A stretch of 8,031 bases of DNA from Pseudomonadota bacterium (GTDB taxonomy: Bacteria; Pseudomonadota; Alphaproteobacteria; Rhodobacterales; Rhodobacteraceae): contig JAQCLA010000112.1 in NCBI GenBank assembly GCA_027592105.1, forward strand, positions 1-8,031, given 5' to 3'. Position 1 is the stretch's first letter. The number at the start of each line of letters is the position of its first letter. Positions 1 to 5,234 of this stretch are shown here, piece after piece. The notes beneath the pieces were generated by a model, which saw only the letters and a program-made list of their open reading frames with translations, did not search any database and was not told where the DNA came from. Position numbers and translations under genes: made by a program.

Positions 1-117
1 CCCTACGAGGCGCCGACCACGGCCGAGCTGGTGGTCGATACCGAGGGCATGGATGTGGATTACTGCGCCCATCAAGTGCTCTTGAAGCTGGAGAGCATGG
101 GGCTCATCGCCGCGTGA
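1..117 (+). CDS. cysC: Adenylylsulfate kinase, C-terminal end (partial; 5' end outside window)
   Basis: Only the last 38 residues are present, ending at a TGA at 115-117. They begin PYEAPTTAELVVDT, which matches the C-terminal segment of APS kinases (family pattern: PYE-P, then a stretch ending in a -DT- strand), followed by a final amphipathic helix ending in KLESMGLIAA. The enzyme phosphorylates adenosine 5'-phosphosulfate with ATP to give PAPS in cytoplasmic sulfate activation. The P-loop and substrate-binding parts lie to the left of the window and cannot be checked. In many Rhodobacteraceae this domain is the C-terminal half of a bifunctional sulfate adenylyltransferase/APS kinase, so the full gene may be a Sat-CysC fusion. 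The assignment rests on one short motif and general resemblance. The next gene is convergent, so this gene ends its transcription unit here, probably at the hairpin just downstream. Confidence 0.72.
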   Translation, partial: PYEAPTTAELVVDTEGMDVDYCAHQVLLKLESMGLIAA

Positions 118-152
118 GCGGCACATGCCCGGCGCGGGTGACGATCATCGCG

Positions 153-185
153 CCGGGGCTCTGCCCCGGACCCCGGGATATTTTT
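153..185 (+). terminator. Hairpin with T-tract downstream of cysC; likely a dispersed Roseobacter-type repeat
   Basis: CCGGGGC (153-159), loop TCT, GCCCCGG (163-169) form a perfect 7-bp stem. It is followed by a second CCCCGG (171-176) and ATATTTTT (178-185), as in a rho-independent terminator. A competing stem pairs 128-136 (CCCGGCGCG) with 149-157 and shares bases with the first, so the two folds exclude each other. From memory, the string running from the GGGGCTCTGCCCC hairpin through the CCCCGGGATATTTTT and the following GAA-rich bases resembles a short intergenic element seen many times in Rhodobacteraceae genomes. That cannot be tested here. It sits between the convergent cysC and MORN genes, where a terminator is expected. 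Confidence 0.6.
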
Positions 186-205
186 GAAACGAAGAAGGAA
201 CGGGC

Positions 206-1702
206 CTACGGGGCCTGAGTTGGCGTTGCGGCCGGGTTTGCTTCGCTTGTGTCGGGGTCGGCCGCCGGTGCGGGCCCGTCAACCGCGGCGCCTTCGGTCG
301 GCAGCCCATCCTCCCATGTGCCGCGCAGCACCTCGCCGCTGGCATAGCGCATCGTACCTTCACCCTCGCGGCGACCATCGACAAAGCGGCCCTCGTAGAC
401 ATCGCCATTGGAATAGGTGGCAATGCCAAAGCCGTTGATTTCACCGCCCGCCCATTCGCCGACATAGGAGAAGGCATTGGGCGCGGGCATTGTCAGCCGC
501 CCTTGCCCCTCGCGCGCGCCTGCGACGAAGGTGCCATCATAGACCGTGCCGTCGACATAGGTTGCACGGCCTTGCCCGTGGCGGAGCCCGTCTTGCCACT
601 CGCCCTCGTAGCGGTAGCCGTCGGGATGGGTCATCACGCCTTGGCCATGTTGGCGAGCATTGAGGAATTGGCCGACATAGGTCAGCCCATTGGCATAGGT
701 GGCGGTCCCTTGGCCTTGGATCACACCCTCGACCCAGTCGCCGGAATAGCCCGATCCGTCAGGATAGGTGATGGTACCCGTCCCATGGGCCAGATCATCA
801 ACAAAGCTGCCTTCATAGACCGATCCATCCGGATAGGTGACGCGGCCATTGCCGCGAATACGCCCCTCGGCCCAGTCGCCGGTATAGCTAAACCCATCAG
901 ACGCGGTGATCGTGCCGGTGCCATGGCGCTGGTCATTGGCGAAATCGCCTTCGTAGAGATCGCCATTGGCATAGCGCACGCTGCCGCGTCCGGCGCGTTG
1001 ACCGGCAACAAGCGTGCCGGTGTAGATATCGCCGTTGGACTGCGTCAGCACACCCGAGCCATTGATCTGGCCATCGGCCCATTCACCCTCGTAGGTGGCG
1101 CCATCGGGCATTTCGAGCCGACCGACGCCCGCGCGCAGACCCGCGACGAACCCACCCACATAGGTCGTGCCATCGGGATAGGTAATCGCTCCTTGGCCTT
1201 CCATCACGCCATTGACCCATGTCCCGTCATAGCGATACCCGCCGGGGCCGGTGATGATACCTTGGCCATGGTGCTGGCCGTTCTCGAAGGCGCCGGTATA
1301 GGTCAGCCCATTGGAATAGACCGCTGTCCCGCTGCCTTGGATGCTGCCATCGGCCCATTCACCCTCGAAGGTGGAGCCATCGGCATAGGTGATCTTGCCC
1401 ATCCCGTGGGGGCGCCCGGCGAGAAATTCGCCCTCGTAGATCGACCGGTCGGGAAAGACGGCGCGGCCCTGCCCCCGGATTTCACCATCGACCCAAGTGC
1501 CGGTGTATTCATACCCGTTGGGCAAGCGATAGGTGCCCTGACCATGCTGCACGCCGTTGCGAAACTCGCCCTCGTAGATCCCGCCGTTGTCGTATTGCTG
1601 GATATCGGTGACGATGGCGTCGGCCTGTTGTGCGGATGCGCCTGCTGACCAGAAGATGGCGGCGCAAATCGCCAAGGCGTATTGTGTCTTGGTCACGGCC
1701 AT
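206..1702 (-). CDS. Exported MORN-repeat protein (18 full units plus a partial one)
   Basis: The protein has 498 residues. Residues 1-24 form a Sec signal peptide (hydrophobic core ALAICAAIFW, AxA-type site GASA|QQ) with no lipobox cysteine, so the product should be periplasmic or secreted. From residue 42 to 457 it is a continuous run of 23-residue MORN units (Y-x-G-x-[FW], then G-x-x-x-G-x-G). Unit 16 alone is longer, with a two-residue insertion (MPAPNAF). A truncated unit 19 and a Pro/Ala/Asp-rich tail of about 25 residues close the protein. No enzymatic domain is attached. The start is supported by AAAGGGGG four bases upstream of the ATG and by the signal peptide it exposes. MORN repeats form beta-hairpin ladders that mediate protein or lipid contacts; the function of stand-alone bacterial exported MORN proteins is not established, so a scaffold or surface role is only inference. 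It is divergent from nadE and convergent with cysC, hence probably monocistronic. Confidence 0.92.
   Translation of the reverse strand: MAVTKTQYALAICAAIFWSAGASAQQADAIVTDIQQYDNGGIYEGEFRNGVQHGQGTYRLPNGYEYTGTWVDGEIRGQGRAVFPDRSIYEGEFLAGRPHGMGKITYADGSTFEGEWADGSIQGSGTAVYSNGLTYTGAFENGQHHGQGIITGPGGYRYDGTWVNGVMEGQGAITYPDGTTYVGGFVAGLRAGVGRLEMPDGATYEGEWADGQINGSGVLTQSNGDIYTGTLVAGQRAGRGSVRYANGDLYEGDFANDQRHGTGTITASDGFSYTGDWAEGRIRGNGRVTYPDGSVYEGSFVDDLAHGTGTITYPDGSGYSGDWVEGVIQGQGTATYANGLTYVGQFLNARQHGQGVMTHPDGYRYEGEWQDGLRHGQGRATYVDGTVYDGTFVAGAREGQGRLTMPAPNAFSYVGEWAGGEINGFGIATYSNGDVYEGRFVDGRREGEGTMRYASGEVLRGTWEDGLPTEGAAVDGPAPAADPDTSEANPAATPTQAP
332..958 (-). repeat. MORN block B: units 10-18 (residues 249-457), tandem copy of block A
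   Basis: Units 10-18 follow block A with no linker. The F/W alternation is broken exactly at the junction (unit 9 has L in the F position and unit 10 has F again) and then resumes F, W, F, W to unit 18. This is expected if an odd-numbered block of nine units was duplicated as a whole. Block B is 627 bases against 621 for block A because of the two-residue insertion in unit 16. Confidence 0.68.
959..1579 (-). repeat. MORN block A: units 1-9 (residues 42-248)
   Basis: Nine 23-residue MORN units in which the aromatic residue at position 6 alternates F, W, F, W, F, W, F, W and then L in unit 9. Each unit resembles its counterpart nine units later better than it resembles its neighbours, for example unit 8 (EWADGQINGSG, SNGD) with unit 17 (EWAGGEINGFG, SNGD). 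By my hand alignment about half to 55 percent of positions are identical between blocks A and B, against roughly 40 percent for one arbitrarily chosen pair within a block. Confidence 0.7.
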
Positions 1703-1746
1703 AGGGCCCCCTTTGGGATTGGAGCGTCGCAGGTTTCGGCTCGCTA

Positions 1747-1775
1747 AAGTTACGGGCTCAATCGCACGGGTGCAA
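1747..1775 (-). promoter_or_regulatory. Candidate housekeeping promoter of the MORN gene
   Basis: On the minus strand TTGCAC (1770-1775) and TAACTT (1747-1752) are separated by 17 bases, a fair match to sigma-70 -35/-10 elements. They lie about 45 bases upstream of the ATG. Found by eye only; alphaproteobacterial promoters are degenerate, so this is tentative. Confidence 0.4.
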
Positions 1776-1806
1776 CGGCTTTGCCAATCTGCAATGCCGC
1801 ACGGCC

Positions 1807-1834
1807 TTGGCCTCGGGGCGCTTTCTGTTACATG
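1807..1834 (+). promoter_or_regulatory. Weak candidate promoter of nadE
   Basis: TTGGCC (1807-1812) and TACATG (1829-1834) are spaced 16 bases apart, and a start near 1841 would give a leader of about 33 bases. The -10 match is poor (three of six). The rest of the 171-base spacer between the MORN gene and nadE shows no recognisable riboswitch or operator. Confidence 0.22.
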
Positions 1835-1873
1835 TGCGCGGATGAAACCCGCTTCAGCGTGAAAGGGCGCCAG

Positions 1874-3532
1874 ATGGCCGAGCGCTTCCGTCTAAGCCTT
1901 GCACAGCTCAACCCCACCGTGGGCGATCTGCGTGGCAATGCCGCGCAGGCCAAGGCCGCTTGGGCGCAAGCCAAGGCCGCAGGCGCGGATATGGTCGCCT
2001 TTCCCGAGATGTTTCTGACCGGCTACCAGCTGCAGGATCTGGTGGGCAAATCCGCATTTGCCGCCGATGTGCAACAGGTTTTGGCGCAATTGGCGCAAGA
2101 TTGCGCGGATGGCCCCACGATTGGCATCGGCGCACCACTGCCGGGCGGCGACAAGCCGTTCAACGGCTATTTCATCCTGCAAGGCGGCAAGATCGCGGCG
2201 CAGGTGATGAAACATCACCTGCCCAATTACAATGTCTTCGATGAAAAGCGCTATTACCATGCTGGCAACCCCTCGGGTCCGGTGCGGGTGGGGCCGGTCC
2301 GCATCGGCGTGCCGATCTGCGAGGATGCATGGTTCGACGATGTGACCGAGACCTTGGCCGAGACCGGGGCCGAGATCTTGCTGGTGCCCAATGGCTCGCC
2401 CTATCACCGGGGCAAGATGGACACGCGCCAAGCGATCATGGTCGCCCGCGTGATCGAGACAGGGCTGCCGCTTGTCTATCTCAACCTATTGGGCGGGCAA
2501 GACGACCAGATTTTCGATGGGGCAAGCTTTGTGCTGAACCCGCATGGCGCATTGGCCCATCAGATGCCCGCCTTCCTGCCCGGGCTGTTCCATGTGGATT
2601 TCGAACGGGGGCCGGAGGGATGGCAGGCCGTGCCGGGCGACAAGAGGCGCCTGCCCAACACATGGGAGGCCGATTACCACGCCATGGTCATGGGCTTGCG
2701 CGATTACGTCGCCAAGGCGGGGTTTTCCCGTGTGCTCTTGGGGCTTTCGGGGGGGATCGACAGCGCGCTGGTGGCCGCCATCGCCGCTGATGCGCTGGGG
2801 TCGGACAAGGTGCGCTGCGTCATGCTGCCCTCGCGCTTTACCTCGCAAAGCTCGCTCGACGATGCCGCGGATGTGGCCGCGCGTTTGGGTGTGGCGCTCG
2901 ATTCCGTGCCGATCGGCGCGGCACATGACACGGTGCTTGAAACGCTTGCGCCGCTCTTTGCAGGCACCAGCCCCGATCTGACCGAGGAAAACATCCAATC
3001 CCGCCTGCGCGGCGTGATGCTCATGGCGCTGTCGAACAAGTTCGGCGAGATGCTTTTGACCACCGGCAATAAATCCGAGGTCGCGGTGGGCTATGCCACG
3101 ATCTATGGCGATATGGCGGGCGGCTATAACCCGGTCAAGGATCTCTACAAAACTCGCGTGTTCGAGACCTGCCGCTGGCGCAATGCCCATCATTTCGACT
3201 GGATGCAGGGGCCAAGCGGTGAGGTGATCCCACCCAGCGTGATCGACAAGCCCCCCACGGCAGAGTTGCGCGAGAACCAGAAGGACGAGGATAGCCTGCC
3301 GCCCTACCCGGTGCTGGACGAGATCCTCGAGATGCTGATCGACAAGGAGGCGTCGGTCGCTGATCTTGTCGCAATGGGCCATGACCGGGCGACGGTGAAA
3401 AAGATCGAAAGCCTGATTTATGTCAGCGAATACAAGCGCTTTCAGTCAGCCCCCGGGGCGCGCCTGACCGAACGCGCCTTTTGGCTCGACCGCCGTTACC
3501 CCATCGTCAACCACTGGCGGGATGAAGGCTAA
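1874..3532 (+). CDS. nadE: Glutamine-dependent NAD(+) synthetase
   Basis: A 552-residue two-domain enzyme that makes NAD from deamido-NAD, ATP and glutamine, the last cytoplasmic step of NAD synthesis. Residues 1 to about 265 are the nitrilase-fold glutaminase domain with the Glu-Lys-Cys triad visible: E45 (FPEMFLTGY), K113 (KHHLPNYNVFDE) and C149 (VPICEDAWF). Residues of about 270-552 are the synthetase domain with the PP-loop LSGGIDS (291-297), the GNKSE motif (398-402) and the YGDMAGGYNP segment (411-420). The length is normal for the bacterial two-domain form. I start at ATG 1874 rather than the upstream in-frame ATG at 1781. The shorter form begins directly at the first beta strand (RLSLAQLNP) and has AAAGGG eight bases upstream, while the extra 31 codons look like leader sequence. 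The gene is divergent from the MORN gene and convergent with the heat-shock operon, so it is likely transcribed alone. Because it carries its own glutaminase it does not need free ammonia. Confidence 0.97.
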   Translation: MAERFRLSLAQLNPTVGDLRGNAAQAKAAWAQAKAAGADMVAFPEMFLTGYQLQDLVGKSAFAADVQQVLAQLAQDCADGPTIGIGAPLPGGDKPFNGYFILQGGKIAAQVMKHHLPNYNVFDEKRYYHAGNPSGPVRVGPVRIGVPICEDAWFDDVTETLAETGAEILLVPNGSPYHRGKMDTRQAIMVARVIETGLPLVYLNLLGGQDDQIFDGASFVLNPHGALAHQMPAFLPGLFHVDFERGPEGWQAVPGDKRRLPNTWEADYHAMVMGLRDYVAKAGFSRVLLGLSGGIDSALVAAIAADALGSDKVRCVMLPSRFTSQSSLDDAADVAARLGVALDSVPIGAAHDTVLETLAPLFAGTSPDLTEENIQSRLRGVMLMALSNKFGEMLLTTGNKSEVAVGYATIYGDMAGGYNPVKDLYKTRVFETCRWRNAHHFDWMQGPSGEVIPPSVIDKPPTAELRENQKDEDSLPPYPVLDEILEMLIDKEASVADLVAMGHDRATVKKIESLIYVSEYKRFQSAPGARLTERAFWLDRRYPIVNHWRDEG

Positions 3533-3546
3533 AGGTGACGGTGCGA

Positions 3547-3570
3547 CCAAAGGCGCAGCCGTCGCTTTGG
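3547..3570. terminator. Short hairpin between convergent nadE and DUF1150 gene
   Basis: CCAAAG (3547-3552) pairs with CTTTGG (3565-3570), and two further CG pairs form inside after a bulged G. It fills the 39-base gap between the two stop codons, where a shared bidirectional terminator would be expected. There is no T-run on either side, so it could be rho-dependent or incidental. Confidence 0.35.
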
Positions 3571-3571
3571 A

Positions 3572-3799
3572 TCAATGCACGCTGACAGGCGTCAAATCGT
3601 TCTGGCGCGCGACGACAAAGGCCAGATCGCGGTCACGCACCAGCGCGAGCCGTTCGCCCGTCTCGCTGCCGATGGCGTAAAGCGTCACCAGCCCATTGGC
3701 CTTTTGGCGCAAGTCATCGGGCAGATCGGCCACCGCGATCGGGCGAATATAGACGACCCGCCCGGCGTTCAGCTGCGTTGCGTCGTGTTCATTGGTCAT
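3572..3799 (-). CDS. DUF1150 family protein, coupled to Hsp20
   Basis: A 75-residue soluble protein with no signal peptide or membrane segment. The pattern VYIRPIAVADLPDDLR, then LYAI, LALVRDRDLAFVVARQN and a C-terminal PVSVH is typical of the small alphaproteobacterial DUF1150 family, whose function is unknown. Its ATG overlaps the TGA of the upstream hsp20 gene (ATGA at 3796-3799), and an AGGAAAGG ribosome site lies within the end of hsp20. The two should therefore be translationally coupled and made from one heat-induced mRNA. DUF1150 genes are, as I recall, commonly found next to Hsp20 genes in this group, which suggests a partner or accessory role in the heat-shock response. That role is inference from position only. 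Confidence 0.88.
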   Translation of the reverse strand: MTNEHDATQLNAGRVVYIRPIAVADLPDDLRQKANGLVTLYAIGSETGERLALVRDRDLAFVVARQNDLTPVSVH

Positions 3800-4236
3800 A
3801 TCTCACCCTTTCCTGCATCAGGCGTGGCCACCGTGATCGCGATCTTGCGCACCACGCTATCGGGAACGCTGCGCTGCAAGGCGATGTGCAACAGCCCGTT
3901 TTGCAAAACCGCACCCGCAACCTCGACCCCATCGGCCAGAACAAAGCTGCGCTGGAACTGGCGCGCGGCAATCCCGCGATGCAGAAAGACACGCTCTGCG
4001 CTATCGTCGATCTGTCGGCCACGGATCACCAATTGGCGATCCTCGAGGGTGATGGAAAGCTCATCTTCGGCAAAGCCTGCAACGGCCAAGGTGATGCGAT
4101 AGGCGGTTTCGCCGATCTGTTCGATATTATAGGGCGGGTAACCCTCATTTCCGGATTTCGCGGTGCGCTCGACCAGCCGTTCCAATTGGTCAAAACCCAA
4201 CAAGAAGGGGTGCGCGCCAAGGCTCAATTTCGTCAT
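3796..4236 (-). CDS. Small heat-shock protein, Hsp20/IbpA-like (class A)
   Basis: A 146-residue ATP-independent cytoplasmic chaperone that holds unfolding proteins for later refolding by DnaK/ClpB. The N-terminal arm (about 1-35) is followed by an alpha-crystallin domain at about 36-137: it opens with YPPYNIEQ, contains the AVAGF and LHRGIAARQFQRSF segments typical of IbpA-type proteins, and has the conserved A-x-x-x-N-G-L-L strand (109-116). The C-terminal I-x-I motif used for oligomer assembly is IAI at 132-134. I chose the ATG at 4236 because it gives the family's MTKLSLGAHPFLLGF beginning and has AAGGA ten bases upstream. The longer reading frame running back to 4407 would cross the promoter and leader. 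Regulation looks like heat control at two levels: an RpoH promoter and a ROSE-type leader (separate entries). It is the first gene of an operon with the DUF1150 gene. Confidence 0.96.
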   Translation of the reverse strand: MTKLSLGAHPFLLGFDQLERLVERTAKSGNEGYPPYNIEQIGETAYRITLAVAGFAEDELSITLEDRQLVIRGRQIDDSAERVFLHRGIAARQFQRSFVLADGVEVAGAVLQNGLLHIALQRSVPDSVVRKIAITVATPDAGKGEI

Positions 4237-4241
4237 CCAAA

Positions 4242-4299
4242 GCACATCCTTGCAAAAAGCGATCTGCGTGATGGCGCACCCCAGTTGCGGCGATGCGCC
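4242..4299 (-). promoter_or_regulatory. ROSE-like RNA thermometer in the hsp20 leader
   Basis: Read on the minus strand, the leader folds into two hairpins. Hairpin I (4273-4299) pairs GGCGCAUC with GGUGCGCC through a G-U pair, with two more CG pairs beyond a bulged G. Hairpin II (4242-4267) pairs GCA with UGC at its base, has a G-G mismatch, then AUC-G-CUU against AAGGAU with a UUUGC loop. The AAGGA is the only good Shine-Dalgarno sequence before the hsp20 ATG. The opposing strand reads U-C-G-C-U, which fits the ROSE consensus U-[U/C]-G-C-U, with its G bulged opposite the Shine-Dalgarno sequence. ROSE elements characteristically control IbpA-class small heat-shock genes in alpha- and gammaproteobacteria by melting at high temperature. 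Pairing was worked out by hand, with no energy calculation. Confidence 0.78.
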
Positions 4300-4309
4300 G
4301 AGACCTACG

Positions 4310-4337
4310 ATATGGGGGCTGTTCACCCATGTGCAAG
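4310..4337 (-). promoter_or_regulatory. Sigma-32 (RpoH) promoter of hsp20-DUF1150
   Basis: The minus strand carries CTTGCAC (4331-4337), 13 bases, then CCCCATAT (4310-4317). This is a near-ideal match to the heat-shock sigma factor consensus (CTTGAAA, 13-14 bases, CCCCATnT). Transcription would start near 4303, giving a leader of about 66 nt that contains both ROSE-like hairpins. The location directly upstream of an hsp20 gene makes the assignment strong. Confidence 0.85.
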
Positions 4338-4339
4338 AC

Positions 4340-4368
4340 TTGGCGGCGCGCCTTGCGCGCGCTAAACT
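4340..4368 (+). promoter_or_regulatory. Candidate sigma-70 promoter of the ydcH-like gene, back to back with the RpoH promoter
   Basis: TTGGCG (4340-4345) and TAAACT (4363-4368) are spaced 17 bases apart, each matching four of six consensus positions. A start near 4375 leaves a leader of about 68 bases to the ATG at 4443. The -35 element lies only two bases from the -35 element of the divergent RpoH promoter. Confidence 0.45.
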
Positions 4369-4442
4369 ACATCGTCCAGACCGAGGACAGACCCAGCGAT
4401 CGGACATGTCAGGCCATGAACGCCCCCTCCGGCCCCAGCGAG

Positions 4443-4643
4443 ATGAACCATGAAGATGTGTTGCGCGTGCGCCTTGAGGTGCTCAAGCGTCAACACCGCG
4501 ACCTCGACATCGCGATCGAGGCGTTGCACGACGCCGTCAACCCCGATCAGTTGACGCTGAAGCGGCTGAAAAAACAAAAACTTATGCTCAAGGACCAGAT
4601 CGCGCGGATCGAGGATGAATTGATCCCCGATATCTTGGCCTAG
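4443..4643 (+). CDS. YdcH family (DUF465) small coiled-coil protein
   Basis: A 66-residue, highly charged, all-helical protein. The pattern LKRQHRDLDIAIEAL, a short turn with NPDQ, then LKRLKKQKLMLKDQIARIED is the two-helix hairpin of the YdcH/DUF465 family, whose molecular role is unknown. There is no signal peptide or membrane segment. The start at 4443 gives the family's usual length and beginning (MNHEDVLRVRLE). An in-frame ATG at 4416 would add nine residues (MNAPSGPSE). Neither start has a clear Shine-Dalgarno sequence: GAG abuts the 4443 start and AGG lies two bases before the 4416 start. It precedes purE in the same direction by 93 bases, but purE appears to have its own promoter, so they need not be one operon. 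Confidence 0.88.
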   Translation: MNHEDVLRVRLEVLKRQHRDLDIAIEALHDAVNPDQLTLKRLKKQKLMLKDQIARIEDELIPDILA

Positions 4644-4673
4644 GCACGGCGATCATTTGCAAATCACAGCGCA

Positions 4674-4701
4674 TTGCGCCGCGCCGCCGCGCGGCTATAG
4701 T
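4674..4701 (+). promoter_or_regulatory. Candidate promoter of purE-purK with a palindromic spacer
   Basis: TTGCGC (4674-4679), 16 bases, TATAGT (4696-4701) resemble a sigma-70 promoter. A start near 4708 would leave a leader of about 29 bases. The spacer contains a perfect 7-bp inverted repeat, GCCGCGC (4678-4684) and GCGCGGC (4689-4695). Ten bases upstream of the -35 is the perfect palindrome ATTTGCAAAT (4655-4664). Either could be an operator, or the GC hairpin could be a T-less terminator of the preceding gene. Confidence 0.45.
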
Positions 4702-4736
4702 GCGCCGCTTATTCCAAAGCCGCGAGGGCGCGACAG

Positions 4737-5234
4737 ATGGTAGAAAAGGCGGATGTCGAAGTTGGCATCATCATGGGCAGTCAATCCGATTGGCCCACCA
4801 TGCGCGAAGCGGCAGCCATCCTTGATGAGCTTGGCGTCGCATATGAGGCGCGCATCGTCTCGGCCCATCGCACGCCGGATCGGCTGTGGGATTACGGGAT
4901 TGCGGCCGCTGGGCGCGGGCTGAAGGTCATCATCGCGGGTGCCGGTGGGGCGGCGCATCTGCCGGGCATGATGGCCTCGAAAACGCGGGTGCCGGTGATC
5001 GGTGTGCCGGTGCAGACCAAGGCGCTCTCTGGGGTCGATTCGCTTTACTCCATCGTGCAGATGCCCAAGGGCTACCCCGTCGCCACCATGGCCATCGGGG
5101 CGGCGGGTGCGGCCAATGCGGGGCTGATGGCCGCCGCGATCTTGGCCCTATCGGATGCGGCGCTGGCCGCACGGCTTGACGCGTGGCGCACGGCGCTTTC
5201 GGCCTCCATCCCCGAGACACCCAGCGATGACTGA
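4737..5234 (+). CDS. purE: N5-carboxyaminoimidazole ribonucleotide mutase (class I PurE)
   Basis: A 165-residue protein that converts N5-CAIR to CAIR in de novo purine synthesis, working after PurK. Class I signatures are visible in order: the phosphate-binding GSQSDWPTM (14-22), SAHRTPDR (42-49) with the catalytic histidine H44, AGAGGAAHLPGMMAS (67-81), PVIGVPV (86-92) and the C-terminal YPVATMAIGAAGAANAGL region (113-130). Length is normal for the octameric bacterial enzyme. The ATG at 4737 is preceded by GAGGG at a suitable distance. The stop overlaps the purK start by eight bases, a coupled operon. The presence of a separate PurK shows this organism uses the bicarbonate-dependent N5-CAIR route, not the direct AIR carboxylase route of animals. 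Confidence 0.97.
   Translation: MVEKADVEVGIIMGSQSDWPTMREAAAILDELGVAYEARIVSAHRTPDRLWDYGIAAAGRGLKVIIAGAGGAAHLPGMMASKTRVPVIGVPVQTKALSGVDSLYSIVQMPKGYPVATMAIGAAGAANAGLMAAAILALSDAALAARLDAWRTALSASIPETPSDD

Noticed and set aside
503..1648. Long open frame (381 codons) on the plus strand, opposite the MORN gene
   Set aside because: Its periodic, low-complexity translation (repeated AIGIG-like strings) is the antisense image of the MORN repeats in GC-rich DNA; it has no family resemblance and no ribosome site.
206..1702. Tandem repeats considered as a CRISPR array or DNA-level satellite
   Set aside because: The periodicity is 69 bases (23 codons), lies in frame, and varies at synonymous and non-synonymous sites; it is a protein repeat, with no constant repeat and unique spacers.
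1703..1873. Possible NAD-related riboswitch upstream of nadE
   Set aside because: The leader likely to be transcribed is only about 30 bases, and I see no conserved riboswitch-like structure.
2486..3382. 298-codon minus-strand frame inside nadE
   Set aside because: It is antisense to the conserved synthetase domain and has no recognisable domain or signal.
3575..4365. Plus-strand frames of 175 and 195 codons opposite hsp20/DUF1150
   Set aside because: They overlap two well-identified minus-strand genes and the hsp20 leader; the translations have no family character.
4237..4407. Extended N-terminus for Hsp20 from an upstream start at 4407
   Set aside because: The extra 57 codons cover the RpoH promoter and ROSE-like leader and have no similarity to small heat-shock N termini.
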